64,000 bases of DNA, from assembly GCF_030867145.1 (NCBI RefSeq), contig NC_134433.1, positions 10,677,216 through 10,741,215 on the forward strand, in the 5' to 3' direction. This document shows, piece after piece, positions 1 through 39,376 of the stretch. The position numbers and the translations under genes are program-made. The stretch is from Opisthocomus hoazin. Lineage: Eukaryota; Chordata; Aves; Opisthocomiformes; Opisthocomidae. Every line of letters begins with the position of its first letter. Position 1 is the first letter of the stretch. The notes under the pieces were generated by a model, which made no database searches, was not told the DNA's origin, and saw only the letters and a list, made by a program, of their open reading frames with translations.

Positions 1-2099
1 GGACACTTGTGGGAAGTGTAGCGCAGCCCCTGTGCACCAGCGGTGTCATTTCTCATTCAGCTTGGGTTCAGAGGTTTCTCCTCTCTCTGCTGGGGAGGAA
101 GGTTTGCAGCCTGGGATGCCACCTCGCCTCCTGACTGCCTTTGCCTCCTGTGTCTTCTGCCATGCATGTCGGCCAAACAGCTTTTTTCTGAATCATGGGG
201 TTGTTTGGGGGGAAAGGAAGAAGAAATCACAGCCTGATTACAGGGGAAATTTGCCATCTCTGCATCAGTGAGCTGTGAAACAAAATGTTCCCTGACTACG
301 TTAGGCAAATCACAATTTGCGGGGACATCAAGGAGGAGGATAAAACATCCCAGCACCACGGTTTGGGGGCTGTAGTTTTTAGCAGCAGGTTTCCAGTAAC
401 TTCATAACCCCCAGAAAGAAGCTCAGGTCTTCAGAGTTAGAGATGCCCCAGACCCAAAAGCACGAGGAGGGCAGTTTTTAAGATACCTGTATCTTTTCAG
501 CCACAGCCATTAGCTGGGAATCAAATGATAAGAGCCCAGGGAAGCTGCCTCAGAAAGACTTTGCTTCCACACTAACGGATGAAGAGCTCTCCTCCGATCA
601 TAACCTGCAATGCAAAGCTGAAATACAAAATCAGGTAACAGAGACGGGACCTGGCAAATGCGTGCACTGCAGTGATTTGAGACATATTGTGAACGTTTTG
701 AGTGCGGAGGGAAAATAAACCAATTATAAAAACTGCTACCTGAGAGCCACAGTAAAGGTGGCTTTAAAAACGCACTAATGACATGATTCATCTTCTTCCG
801 AGAGGGTTTGGGAGCTGTATGGGGGCAGAGACATGCAGGAGGGTGCTTGTGCCCTGGTTGCATTCACAGTGTGCAGAGCCTTTCTCGAGGCGAGGCGATG
901 CCATCACCTATGGTGGGACCAGAAATGATGTTTCTTTGTTCGATGGCACTGAACTTGTTGAGAGACCGAATTCTTGAAATCTCCTCGAAATGGGATCATT
1001 TCCATGCTGTGGAGGGCTTCCTTTTGGCTTCAGGGATGCTTCTCCATCCTCCCTCTGCCAAGCACCCCAGGGCCTGCTCCTGCACCCCCCAGCCCCCCTC
1101 CAGGTTTCGTCGGAGGCATGTTGGCACCTCTAGCTGTTGGCAGAGCTGAGCCAAGGCCAACATCCCCAGCGACCTCCACGTGCTCAATATCTTCTTCTCA
1201 GCTGTGCAAACAACAGATTTATTTGGGGTTTTTCTTCTTTCCAGTTCTGGAGCAGTTCAGGAAAAAAAATCACTTTCCAGAGACATCATCTGTGCTCCTG
1301 CTCTGTTCCAGTCAAAATCAAAAGGGCTTGGGTTGATTTCCAGCTTTTTAAGGCAAAAAATAAGTCAATGCAATCAAAGGACATGTCAAGGGGGAAGAAA
1401 CTTCAGATCAAAAGATCGAAGCAGCTTATTGCAAGCCAAGAAGACATGTCAAAAGGAAATATTTTTATTTCTGAATGTGTTTTCCCTGTTCTTTTTCTCC
1501 TGGAGTGTCTTGGTGTTTCAGCCACGAGGAATCAGGCGAAACAGGGACAAATCCAAGCGACTCGGACCAGACTCCTGGGATACAACAGGCCTGTCGCTCC
1601 TGCGACAGCCAAGGTGATGCTTTCCCCTGCCCCAGCAGCATCTCTGCCACCGGCCGGTCCCACCTATTTGTCTGACGCTACAAGACGTGTCCTGTGAAGC
1701 TGAAATCACACAGCAGGCTGGGACCACTACTTAAAAGCCTCACTGGAGCTGGTGATTTGGCTGGGGCAGGCTTAGCCTCAAGCCCTTCTGCTGAGCCTGG
1801 GACACCTGGGGTGACACCACTGTGGTCCCCAATGCCCCCCCAGCCCCTTTTCCTCTCCAGGGAGCATTCATTTGGGCAGCTTTGGGCTCCATGCACCTCC
1901 AGACCGGCTTTGCACACCCTTCTCCATTTGGAAGCAGTCACCCTTTGGGGTTTGAATGTCACCGAGGCGAGCAGCATCCAGCAATCGATTGGGAGTGGCG
2001 AGCAGCCCTTCCCGTGCTGCAGAAGGACTTTCTGAGCTGCTGGGACCAAGGAGCTGGCTGGGGAAGGCACCTCTGCCACCCTCATCTCTGCCTGCACTT

Positions 2100-2190
2100 C
2101 ACAGAATCACAGAATGTTAGGGGTTGGAAGGGACCTCTGTGGGTCATCTAGTCCAACCCCCTGCTGAAGCAGGGTCACTTACAGCAGACA
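2100..2190 (-). mobile_element. CR1 LINE 3' end fragment
   Basis: Reads on the minus strand as a CR1 3' tail: GACCCACAGAGGTCCCTTCC, then the CAACCCC block and two ATTCTGTG terminal repeats at the left end. Truncated on its 5' side, as most avian CR1 copies are. No ORF remains. Confidence 0.9.
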
Positions 2191-3483
2191 ATTTTTTGCC
2201 CTTTTTTATTGGTTGCAGTGGTTTAGGGTTTTTTTTTTACCCCTCCTTCTTATTTATTTGGCAGCAGTCGCTGAGCCCAGTCCCGAGAAGCAGTGGTGTT
2301 CAGCAGGTCCCTGTAGGCAGCTGGGCTGGGGAGAAGTAGTTTAGGGGAATGCATTGCTTCCCCATGGAGCTACCTCTGCTTTTGGATGTTTCTGAAGCTC
2401 CTGGTCAGTGCTCAGAGTGGCTGGGAGGAACTGTGATCAGCAGTATGAGGAGGGTAATAGGTGGGCACATGGAGAAGAGGCAAAACCCTTAGCAGCCACT
2501 AAAGAATCCACAATGGGACTCAGACCCACTCATGGACCTTGCAGGAGTGATGATGAGGGCAGCTGAGCTGAATCTGGCTTTTCTGGGTGCTTCTTCCTGG
2601 CTCAGGTCCCCTCCCTTGAGCTTCCCAGAGGACTCCAGCTCCACAAACTGGCGGTTGGATTACACCGACCCAGAAACATTTTTTCTTCCCCTCCGCTACA
2701 GATACAGCTCGGAGAATCCTCCTCGTTCGCTCAGTAATCCCAGGACCATTTGATAGCCACCACCGGCATGATGTAAGCAGCAATTATTCCTCATTTTATA
2801 GAACTGTGTGTGCAGGAGAGCCAGGAAAGGTGGTGTCTCTATGTACCCCCCCAAACCCAAACCGGGGCGATGTTTATGAGTCTGCTCAGCAGGGTGCTGC
2901 CAGGTGAAATGTATTTTGCTGTTGAAACAGAAAGAAATGGGCTCCCAAGAACAAGCAATATTATTTACATGGCATTGATCAGTGCAGAGCTTTTGCTGGC
3001 TCAGCAGTTTGAACCCCTGGTTTTCATCAGCGGAGTGGTTAACCCTTGGCTAATTGGTTTTGCCGTCATTAGGGTGATCTATGCTGTCTCCAATTACTCT
3101 TTGCACGGCCCCAGCTGCACACTTGCTGCTTTTGACAGAGACAGGGAGCCAAAAGACCTGAATCCCCACAAGGTCGGGCAGGCAAAGCATCCTGGCGTGG
3201 TGGGACACCAGCTCCCTGGTAAACAACGCTGACAAAGCTGGAGCTGGAGCTGGGTGGAAGTTTGGGCCGAGGAAGGATTTTATTTGCCCTAAGGAGGGTG
3301 TAGATTTAACTTTCCTAAATGGCACCTTGCAAAGGACAGAATTAGACCCTGTAAATCCCAGGAGGGGGACAGAGAAGGTGTGAAAATTGGCTGTGATGAA
3401 TTACTTAGCAGTGAATTACTATTTCATTAATCAGGCTGCATCTGTCACAGGCTTCCCAATGGGTAAGGACCTATTCATGTCAA

Positions 3484-3560
3484 GGTAAACTGAGGCACAG
3501 ATGGACGAAGCCATTTCGCAGGGCCACCCAGGGGAGCTTTGAGAGACAGGGGCTCTGCGT
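3484..3560 (+). repeat. MIR-like SINE remnant
   Basis: Contains GGTAAACTGAGGCACAGATG followed by a degenerate CAGGGCCACCCAGG stretch, in the order of the MIR core (GGAAACTGAGGCACAGAGAG, then GGTCACACAGC). Assignment is from the remembered consensus. Confidence 0.4.
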
Positions 3561-6500
3561 CCTGTCCCTGTGGTGCAGGATCATGACAGATATGTTGTTG
3601 CCATCCCCAGTCTGGTTGCATCCCAGTTTCAGCCATTTTTCCCTTAAGGCTGATCTGGTTTCTCCCACTACAGAGGTCCCCATCCTGTGGAGCAGTTCGT
3701 TCTTTGGATTCCTAATGAAGAAACAGAGTGACAACAAAATAAGCCGTGAACCAGCTAATTTGCAAGGAACGAGGATCCGTGATTTTCTCCTGCCTGGCCA
3801 AAGGGCTGTGTTTTCCCTGGACTGGCACCAAAACCTACCCAGAGTTTTGGCCCCAGGAGTGCAGAGACCCCAGGTGCTCGGTTGTCCCTCAAAAGCCGAA
3901 CGTCTGGGAGGTGCTGTCTCCCACGGCAGGCAGCCTGCCCCGGGGAAGGCGAAGGGACTCAGCCAGGCGCAGGCCCTCGCCGCCTTGTTTTCAATCACGG
4001 CCAAGAGAAACCCCTTAACGGGACATAAGGCAGAGCCTCAACAGACGGGTAATTGGGTGCCATTTGCTGAGCGGTGTCACGGAGGGGGTCAGAGAAGATG
4101 CTCTTTCATGACCTTTAAATCCATGAACTCACAAAATTGGGGCTTTTCTTCAGCCGCACTGCTGGGACTGCCAGCAGCATCTGCTGCCTGGCCCGGCTGC
4201 GCAGGCAGGGGCTGGCCAGGAATAGCTGCATTTAGCAAAGCACCAGCTGGGCGCTCGCTGCACCCCTCTGCGGGGAGCGATCCCCCTCCATCACCGTGGG
4301 CGAGCGCTCCTCGTCTGCTCCAGTGCAGCCAGCCCGCTTCGCCGGGCTGGAGGGGGGACACGGCGTCGCTGGGCACGGGGGTCCCAGCCGGCTGTGCCAG
4401 CAGTGCCCGTGGCATTGGCAGAGCCGGACCCCCACAAGGACACCTGGGTCACCCCACCGGTGCTGCCCTGGGCACGATCCCACTGGCGAGACGGGAGTGA
4501 ACGGCGGAAAGTTATTCCCCCCGGGGCTGAGTCGGTGCAATGAAAATGAGCGTTTTGCCTTACGGGAAGCAGTGCAGCTGATTTAAAATGCTGTGGTGGT
4601 TAAAAGGGTTCTGCCTCTCCTAATGCCATCTCGATAACATCCTCACCGAGGCGCAGGAATGAGAGCACCGAGCAGGTTTGGGGGAGCAGCCACGGCAGCT
4701 GGGAGCACGGCGCTCGGTGCTGAATGTGGGGCCTGGTGCCGCAGGACCCAGCCGTGGTGGAGCACGGCGGCTCCATCCATGGGCTCCATCCTCCCATCAC
4801 CCAAAGGTGCTTTGGTTTTACTTACGGGGAATTTCTGGACATGTAGCGATTGCATGGTGTCAGCCAAGGCAGAGCATCCCACGGCTGCTCACTGACAGCC
4901 TTCAAGAGACGGCCGGTGCCTTGGGGGCCACAGACAGCTGGGGAAACTGAGGCACTCCTGGAAATCAGTCCCTCTTTCGCAGGTATTCATAAAACTTCTT
5001 GTGGCCTGGGTCCTGCAGTGTTTCGAAGCTCTACCAACCCAGCTATTGATTCACCGAAGCTGTTATACAAGGTGTGCAGCCAAGGGTTTGGAAACCAGCT
5101 CTGGATCTGGGAATTTACGAGAAGCTAATGGAAATTCCTGGAAAGGGCAGAGAAATCTCAGAAAGGCCCTGGAGTTTCTGGCAACAAAAGTTCCCAGCAA
5201 GCCCTGAAAACCTCTTAGGTGGGCTCCGGTCCCGCTGTCCTTGGAAAGTGCTGGTAAATTCCTAGAAAACGGGGAAATTCATAGCAGGGTCCTAAAACCT
5301 TACGGAGAATCCCCGGTGCTCCTGAGTGTTTTGGGGATGTGCAGCCTGCTCCCACCCCAGGGCTGCCGCCTGGGGGGCCCGATCCTGCTCCAGCTCCTCT
5401 CCCTGCTCTGGCAGCCCTGGACTGGGGGAATAGTTTGGCAGCATGGAGGGACCCACAGCTGGCAGGAGGGGAACAGCTTCCCAGCGTGGAAAGGAGCACC
5501 AAAAAGGCTGGGACCTGATGGACTTTCCTATTCCCGCTCCCCAGAGCCACCTGGGAAGCCCGTCCTGAGCTCCGGCTGGTCTGAGAAAGACACCATCCCT
5601 CCTCTTTCCTCGGGGAGATATCTTCACTGAGCCAGGCAAAAAAGTTGCCGAGGGCCCCCAGAAATAATGGTGCAATTACCAAAGTAATTATCCTGGCTGC
5701 TGTGCAAATCCTGCCCAGTTAATGTCAAGAGCGAGGCGGGGGGAGTGCACGGCTCCTGCCTTAATTAAACTTCCCCTGACCGGTGGCTGCGGAGAAGCTC
5801 TTGTTATTGCTTGTAGTCCCGGAAAATAAATCTCTCCTGCTGTCGGGAATATCTCCCCATCCCCCGGCTGTGATGTGGGCAGCTCCACATGCAGGACCAC
5901 GGAGGGTGGAGGTGGCATCACGGGGAAACAGTGAGGATGGAAAAGCAATCGGGTCCCCCACAGCCCCTTGGGTTTGTGGTCCCTGTCCCTGTCCAAGAAG
6001 TCCCATCATGGGGACAGAGCTGCATGTGGAGGGGACGTGGCTGGAGGCATCTGACGGGGAGCACAACAGGGATGTGCTGAGGTGGGACTGGGGAAAAGGG
6101 GCCCTGATAGCGGTTGCTGGTCAAGAGAAACCCCAAGGCACAAGAAAATGATGGGGGAGGTGATGAGGGGGGTTGGATGGAGGAGAAGTGGCAAGGGGAG
6201 ACTGGGGCACGGCTGGGGCTGACCGCAGCAGAGGAAAAATCCTGGGTTTCACCCTCACTGTCTGCTTTCCCGCTTTCTCTGTGCTGCATGAAGGGGTTGG
6301 ACGCTTTATGAGGTTTGTTTGTTGGTTTGTTTTTTTTTTAAGAGTGTATAATTTTTTAAAGGGCTTTTTAAGGCAGGATCAGGGGGACCAAGCATCCCTC
6401 TGGGAGGTGGGGGGGCATCGGGGTGCAGGGGTGCCTCTCCCCAGCTCTGCCTCCTCCTCACAGGTGGTTTATGCAGCCTCACAGGACTGCATTAAAATGC

Positions 6501-7139
6501 AAATTTGTCCCTGCCTGCTGGGAGCAGATAGTAAAACGCCAAACAGGAAAGAGGCAGCGGAGAATAAACAGAGGGCAGCGAGAGAGGGGAGCTGGAATAG
6601 AGGCTTCTTTTTAATTATTTTTCCTCTTTCTTTTTCCTTCAGTGAGATTTGGCTGTTTGGTGGGAGTTTATTTAATGGCATCTGAAGCAACAGGGAGGAA
6701 GGGTACCAGTTTCGGACTAGCTGGGTGCAGGGACACAAGTGGCCAGTGGCCTATCCCGGTGGGTGCCACCAGCCCCCGGCACAAGGGTGGGCTGCAGCCT
6801 AAATCGCACCATCCCCAACTCCTCTTTGGGTCTTTTGGTTTTTCAGTTCCACGTCCCAGCTGGTCATTCCTGATGGGAGAAGATAAAATCGCAGTAATAG
6901 GAGCGAAGAGGACCAGCTGGGGAAGGGACCAGGCACCGTCAGACTCCACCGGAGCCTTCACAGTTCCCATTTTCCTGGGGTTCGTCCCCAGCGGATTGCC
7001 TGCTGCCTCCTGCTGCATTTGCTGCCAGGCTTCAAGGGCATCAGGAGCCCAAATAAACGTTGGTAAGCTGCTTCCCTCCTGCTCATGATGCCTGGGGAGG
7101 GGCTTTTGAGGGCTGGGATGGTGGCTGATGCTCAGGGGC

Positions 7140-7385
7140 GCACGTGTGTGTATTTATAGGTTTCTGTACACGCATACACGCACCCTTGCACCTGAGCAAA
7201 GCCCTTTGCATCAATCCATACAGGGACTACACACATACATCCGTTATATATATATATATAAAAATATATATGCACACATATATTATATATGCATATATAT
7301 ACATATGTATAAAGTATAAATATATACGTATGTATGAACTATAAATATATCCATATTTATATATCAATAAATAGATAGCTATACT
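7140..7385. repeat. AT-rich microsatellite, (TA)n with TATG variants
   Basis: Long alternating TA runs broken by TGCACACA and CATATGTAT interruptions between about 7230 and 7380, with a GTGTGTG start at 7143. Open frames here encode only Tyr/Ile/Thr repeats and are not genes. Confidence 0.85.
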
Positions 7386-8016
7386 GCTATATAGACGTTT
7401 TGGCGCTCTCCATTCAAAAGCGAAGCCGTTCCGAGCAGGTCCCTCGCCCTCCTCGCTGCCCTCGCCCAGCACCGCACTGTCCCCACCAGCTGTGCAGAGG
7501 CAGTGATGCTGGCAGGGGCGAAGCGCTCGGATGGAGGTGCCTGGGGGGGGAGATCCACTCTTAGAGCATGAGCTGGGGATGCTTGGACACGAGAGCATCA
7601 TCAGCCCACGCAAGCAGCTCGGACTCCCCTGGTCCATGGGTGCTGCCTTCCCAAGGGCCCTTGGAGACCCAAGCCAGATCCATCAGCTGAGATGGGAAGT
7701 GATGGGCTGGAAAACCGCCGCTGATGCTCAGTGTCAATCCTGGGCCCAGCTACAGCTGCCAAGCGCCGGGAGGAGGTGGTGGGCGAGCAGCCAGAGCTGC
7801 TCGGGGGGCTGGTTGGAAGCAGCCAGAAAAAGGGGAGGCAAAACCTGGTGGAGGGTCAGCCATGGGGATAACCCCACTTCAAGCCCGGCCGAGACTCCTT
7901 GGCCATGACCCCTGCAGGTCTGTGTCCCCCCCCCGCCGCCTTCCACCTTAGCAGCACTGGGATGCGCTCACAGACCAGGATTCGGACGCTGCCATGTCTT
8001 ATTACAATTATAAAAT

Positions 8017-8022
8017 TTTATT
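8017..8022 (-). terminator. Candidate distal polyadenylation signal AATAAA
   Basis: Minus-strand AATAAA in an AT-rich block about 2.24 kb past the TMEM132E stop. The AT-rich setting favours this as a true 3' end, but transcript data would be decisive. Confidence 0.4.
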
Positions 8023-8263
8023 ATACAATTTTCTTACCTTTCCCCCCTCCTTTACTTCTTTTTTTTGAACAAATATTCATATATGTTAATTTTACAAGGA
8101 GGTTTGGCTGTTGCAAGCAGGGAAATCGGCTGTATTCATTTTACTGCTTGGAGCTGCTATCAGCTCAGTGGCTCGCTCAGCCAGACCTGGGTCCTTTAGA
8201 TAACGGGGCACAGTAAAACCTAACTGCATCAGCTGCCTGGCCTTTGAGCACATCTCAGTTCCC

Positions 8264-8300
8264 CCGTGTGTGTATATATATGTATATGTATATATAAAAT
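8264..8300. repeat. Short (GT)n(AT)n microsatellite
   Basis: GTGTGTGTATATATATGTAT followed by ATGTATATATA. Confidence 0.8.
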
Positions 8301-8784
8301 CAGCACAGAGGTATCAGGTAACTTTTAAGGCCACTCAGGGGGAAAAATTTTCATAGACCGAAGTTGATAAAACTCTTTAAAGAGACTTTCGAAACACCGC
8401 ACACCACCCTGGGCTGCTGCGTGCCTGCCAGGGAAACTGAGGCACAAGGGTCAGCGAGGATGGGGCTGCAGCACTGCCTGGTCCCTGAGCCCTGCTCTTT
8501 GATCAGGCTGCCCAGGAAGGGAGAACTTTGGAGGGGGGAGCCCCAGATCCCCAGCTTTGACCCCAAAGTGCACGGAGCTTAGGTGGGGATTAAAGCAGAG
8601 CTATGCCCCCAGGACCCTGGCACTGTGTCCACCCCCCACCCCCCCAGCAGACCCCGCACCCACCAGGGCTGACACCCCAAACCACTGCGAGCCAGGCACC
8701 ACAGCGGAGATACGGTTCATCACAGTGCTGCAATGCCTTCTGGTTTTGGCTTTTTGTTTCATCGTTTTTTTTCTTTTCTAGACT

Positions 8785-8790
8785 TTTATT
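8785..8790 (-). terminator. Candidate proximal polyadenylation signal AATAAA
   Basis: TTTATT on the plus strand reads AATAAA on the minus strand, about 1.47 kb past the TMEM132E stop. It sits beside a homopolymer A/T run, so it may be fortuitous. Confidence 0.35.
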
Positions 8791-8795
8791 TAAGA

Positions 8796-8820
8796 AAAAA
8801 AAAAAAAAAAGAGAGAGACA
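8796..8820. repeat. Poly(A) run with GA tail
   Basis: Homopolymer A interrupted near its 5' end, followed by GAGAGAGACAC. Next to the candidate proximal polyadenylation signal on the other strand. Confidence 0.7.
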
Positions 8821-10183
8821 CAGTGGTGGGTAACTTCCAATGCAGAAATAATCCGCTGCCAGCCTCCACCTCCCCCCTTCACCGGGTGATGTGATGCCGG
8901 GGGGGGTCCCTGTCCCCACACACTCGGTACCCACAGGTACCAATGCACAGCCCGGGACCCCCAGCCCTGGCACCCAGGTGGTCTCTGCAGGGTTAACCCG
9001 GCTGAGGATGCTCTGCGCTGGGCTGGGAGATGGGGTGGCCCTGGGTGGGGGGGCCTCTTGGGTGAGCCACAGGGACTGGGAGCTGCCGCCAGCCCGGGTG
9101 ACTGGGGAGGCATCGGGTTATGGCAGTCAAGGCACCATGGAGGCTCAGCTCCAGGCTTCCCTGCTGGACTGGTGCTGGGAGACCCAGGCCAGGTTCGGCT
9201 GTGGGTGTCCCCACCCAGGCTTGGGCCCATGGGGCGGTGGGAAGCCCCTGCACCACCTCCCAGTCCTGGAGCTGCATCCCAGCACTGGGAGGGCAGGAAC
9301 TGGGAGCTGGCCATGGAGGTCCCAGCAGGGCTGTTGAGTGGGGGGACCCAGCGCCGGCCCCACAACTGAAGGAGAAGCAATGGCAGGCAAGCTCACAGGC
9401 AGCAAGCTGGGCTGGTTGCCCCCAAACTGCCCGTGCCCAGGGACCACAGCCCTTCCCAGGCTGTGGTCCCCAAGGGATGCTCCTGTGGCCAACGTTACTG
9501 TCACCACCCCACAGGGCCCATGCCAAGGGGAGCGGGGTGAGCTCAGCATTTGGGGCTGGGACGCAGCAGATTATGGGGACAGCGGTGCCCCGGAGCTGTG
9601 GCCATGTGGCTCCAGACCGCCCCCAGCAGCCACCCTCCCCTCCTGCCTCACCCAGCATGACCCACAGCGTGGGGCAGCGGGCTCCAGATCGGGGAGCCCC
9701 CCCAACACCCCAACAGCCACAGAGTGGCAGATCCAGAACCAGCACTCACCTCCACAACTGTGCATCCGAGAGCGGTGAAGGCAGCGGGGGGTTGCCTTCA
9801 GGAACCCCCCACCCACCACTTCCCCGCTGGGCTCCTGGGGTGGGGGGGGCAGGACATCTCCCCTCTTCCATCCCCTGCACAGCAGGACCCGCAGCATCGT
9901 CCTGCCCCACTCACCGTTGGACACGCACACCGAGGTTTTGACCCCATCCATCTCCTGCCCCCCCAGCTCACCTCCCTTGCTGCCCCCTCGTCGTGGGCCA
10001 GTGGGTTGGGGGGGCTGCACGTGGGCTGATGCCTCCCGTGGGAAAACCAGATGGTAAAGGGCAAGAAAATATAAAGGCTCCTGGGGGGTGCCTTCCGACG
10101 GGGTGAGGAGGACGTGAGATGTGCAGAAGAGAGAACACACAAGAGAGCCCATTTTGGGTCTCCAGCCCTGGGGAAGCAGCCAG

Positions 10184-10226
10184 CGTGGTGTGGCGTGGCG
10201 TGGCATGGCGTGGCATGGCGTGGCAG
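10184..10226. repeat. Pentanucleotide repeat (TGGCR)n in the TMEM132E 3' UTR
   Basis: About eight copies of GTGGC/ATGGC in tandem, starting about 40 nt past the stop codon. Likely length-polymorphic. Confidence 0.8.
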
Positions 10227-10262
10227 CCCCCTCCCTCCCGCCCTGTCCCCTCTGCCCCTGCG

Positions 10263-36166
<25,904 letters not shown>

Positions 36167-37235
36167 TGCAAGGTGGGGGGCACCCAGAAAGCCGGGGGGG
36201 GGCGGGCGGGCCCCGAGCCACCCCCGTGGCAAAAAAAAAAAATAATAAAAGGAATCCAAACCAAGCACCAAAAAACCCGCAGAAATCCCCTAAATCCAAC
36301 CACGTGCGAGCCGGGAGCAGCAGCCAACGGCGGAATTTGGGGGGGGGGGGGGGCCGGCTCAGGTTAGAGGGGCCTCGGTTTTGCCCCCCCTAGCTCAGCG
36401 AGCAGAGCACCCCATCTCCGGCCCCCCCACCCCTCCCCACTCCGCACCCCAAACCTGCCGCAACCCCCCCACCCCCCCCAGTGTCTGCAGGGCGACCGGG
36501 GGAGCGCCCAGCCGGGGGGGGGGGGGCGGGTCCCCCTCCTCTTCCTCCTCCTCTTCCTCCTCAGGAGCCGACGCCGGGGGGGGGGGGGAGAAAAGCACGT
36601 GTAACACCCCCCCCCCGCGGGAAAAAAAAAAGAAATAAGAAAAGCTGTGCTGATGAAGGATGATGCTGCAGGGCTAGCAGGTCGCCAGCCCTCCCCCGTG
36701 CACAAGAATGAAAATAAGATTTCCAAGCGCGGATCTTAAAAAAAAAAAAAAAAAAAATCTGAATTAAAGCGCTCCCCCCAGGGAAAAAAAAAAAAATCAA
36801 CAGTAACAAAAAAACGACAACCCAAAGCAGGCGGGTGAATAATTAATCCCAGGCAGATGCAATTAATCAGCAGCAGGAGCAGCTCGGCGGCGGAGTCCCC
36901 GCATCCGACGGCAAAGTTTGGGGGGAGCGGGGTCGGGGGGGGCTCACCCGCTGCCCCCCTGCGAGGACTGCGAGCGGGGGGAGCCGGCCATCAGCACGCA
37001 AAGGAGGGGGGGCCCCGCCTCCTCTGCCCCCCCCCCCGATTAAAGAGGGGGGGTGCACCCCCTCCTGCTCATAAAATCAAAGAGGGGGTTCAGCAGCCTT
37101 GGGGAAAGCGGCAACTTTGGGGTGCTCTGCCGCTTGCCCCCCCCCCCCCGCCTGCAGCCGGGGCCGCTCGCCCGGCCGGAGCCGCATCGGGCTCCGGTGG
37201 GTGCCAGCGCGGGGAGGGCGGCGGGGGGAGGCGCC

Positions 37236-37270
37236 TTCCTCCTCCTCCTCCTCCTCCTCCTCCTCCTCTT
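37236..37270. repeat. (CCT)n trinucleotide tract upstream of TMEM132E
   Basis: About nine CTC units ending in TTCGC, within the CpG-rich region. Reads (GGA)n on the TMEM132E strand. Confidence 0.85.
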
Positions 37271-39376
37271 CGCGGGGGGGGAGGTGGAAGCCGAGCGGAG
37301 CCCCGCTCCCCGCCGGTGCAGCGCGATGCGGTTCGATGCCAGGCGATGCAATGCAACGCAGCCCCCGCGGCCCGCTTCCCGACCCCCCCCCCCAACTGGT
37401 TCCCAGCCGACCCTCACCCCAGCACCCCGGGGGGGAACCTGCATGGCCGGCCCTGCCCTCCCCCGTGTGCCATGCACCACCACCGCTGCAATACCAGGGG
37501 AGAATAATAAAAAATGGGGTTTGGGGACCCCCCCAGGGCGGAAGGTGAATGGAGAGCAGAGGGATGCAGAGCACTGGGGGGGGCACATGCTTCATCCCCG
37601 CTGAGATGGAGAGGGCCAGCTGGACTTGGTCGTTTCTCCCCACTCTGGGGGATTTGAGCCCCTTCCCCAACCCCGCTGTGGCCAGGGTGTCCCCTGCCTT
37701 CCCAGACCCCTCTGCCCGTGCTGCCCGGTGGGGCTCAGCCTTGTCACCCCGCTCCCCGCAGCACCGTGCGTGCAGGCAGGGCCCGGCTGCAGCCCCCACA
37801 CAAAGCTGGGCACCCCTGTGCCCTCCTGGGGATGGGGGATCCAGCACCACCTCACCCCCATTCCTCATCCCTCATGGGCTGCCTGGTTCCGCCCCACCAG
37901 ACACCCAGGGACCCCCTCCTGCAGGGCCCGGAGATGCTCGCAGCGTGGCTGGGGAGCGATTCCCCTTCTCCCAGCTTGCCACCGCTGGTACGGAGCCATG
38001 GGAGGGATGGGTTTTCAGGCAGCATCGATACGTTCGCACCCCAGGAATGTCCACGCTCCCCTCAACCACACAGCACCCAGCGGGGATGCCGGCGGTTGGG
38101 GACCGAGTCCCCATCACAGCCATTCCCTCCGTGGCTCACGCGTCCCCTCGCTGCGTGCAGGCACCAGCCCAAGGGTGGGCGTTCCTGCCTCCACTGGCCC
38201 CCAAGCACCCCGGGTGCCTTCGCCCTCCTTCCCTGCTGCCATATATTTCCCCATCTCCCTTCACCAGGAAATACTGGCCGGCACGTTCGTCCTGGCAGCC
38301 TCATTTACAGTGGAAGTGCATAAGACATCTCCATTAATGCCAAAATAATTCAAGGCAATTAATGGGATTGACCTTGAGCAGTGACAGAAACTGAAGATGC
38401 CCCCAAGAAGCGGCAGCCCAGCAGCACTGAGGGGGGAGGACAGTCCTTGGGCTGAGCCCCTGCCCACCCCTGGCACCTTTGGGTGCTGCTGGGAGGGCTT
38501 TGCAAACTATGCTGTGGGATGGCGGAGGGACCAGGGTGAAGAAGAAGAGCGAGATGGTGTCTGCCCTGAAACCCACCACCCGGAGCCCCACGGGAAGGGC
38601 AGAGCATCGTTTCTGGCGACCAAAAATGGCTCGGCTGCTGCAGTGAGCGGCCCCATGCCACCGCCCCAGCGACCACCACTTGTTCGCATAAAAATCCAGT
38701 GATTTATAAGGCAATCTCCTGATTGCTTCGGGGACAGGAGGGCTGACTCACGGGCCTGAATCCCCAGGGATGGCGAAGCAGCAGACAGAGCAAAGCAGTG
38801 GCCTGGCCGTGATTCATCCCTCCCCAGCCTGCCCGGAGGGTGACGGGGCAAAGCCTCAGTTTCCCCACTCCAAAACGGGCCCCGGGGTCAGGGAATTTGG
38901 GGCGGAGACAGGACCACGCCGCATCCTGCCCCATTGCAGGAGCCTTTTCGCACTGATGGATGAGGGCTTTTAAAGCAGGGTGTTTGGGTGCCATCCCTCT
39001 CGCCTTCCCGCAGTGCCTCTGGCAGGTTCTTGGCACCGCCGCTCGGATATTTTTCAACTGTTACAGAAATAAGTATTTTTACCCCAGTTGGATTTTATTT
39101 ATGGCTCTAGCTTTGGCAGGCAGAGGGGCTGGGGTGAGCAAGAGCAGGCAGCTGTGATCTCTCTTTAGTGAGCGAGGACCGAAGCTGGTGTGCCGGTGGG
39201 GTTGCCGCTTGTACCGGGGAGATGCCAGAGATAAATCGTGTTATTTTAGCAGCAGCCAAGGCAGGGAAGGTCAAAATGTGACACCAGCACAGGATCCCAT
39301 CTGTCTTGGTGGGAACCCACCTGAGCACCTCCTGCTCTTTCAGGCATACGATGCCCTGGAAAGCCCAAGGATGGAT

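Larger units (their letters stand above)
1..7139. other. Gene-free flank beyond the 3' end of TMEM132E
   Basis: Apart from the CR1 and MIR-like remnants I see no exon with coding character. Open frames are short, overlap on both strands and resemble nothing I know. AT-rich patches at 650-790 and 3370-3440 could be regulatory. A 140-aa plus frame at 2810-3232 is hydrophobic in the middle but unsupported. Confidence 0.6.
8017..10262 (-). other. TMEM132E: Probable TMEM132E 3' UTR
   Basis: Sequence downstream of the TAA on the minus strand. Candidate minus-strand AATAAA signals lie at 8785-8790 and 8017-8022, implying 3' UTRs of about 1.5 or 2.25 kb. The stretch 8,000-8,220 is AT-rich and unlike the GC-rich surroundings, as often seen at conserved distal 3' UTR ends. 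No other gene is visible here. The end point is inferred, not proven. Confidence 0.5.

Noticed and set aside
2810-3232. 140-aa plus frame with a hydrophobic middle
   Set aside because: No known similarity, codon bias or splice context; likely intergenic chance or a conserved non-coding stretch.
36857-38348. Several overlapping 180-260 aa frames in all phases
   Set aside because: CpG-rich, stop-poor sequence. No splice signals or protein similarity, and many frames compete over the same bases.
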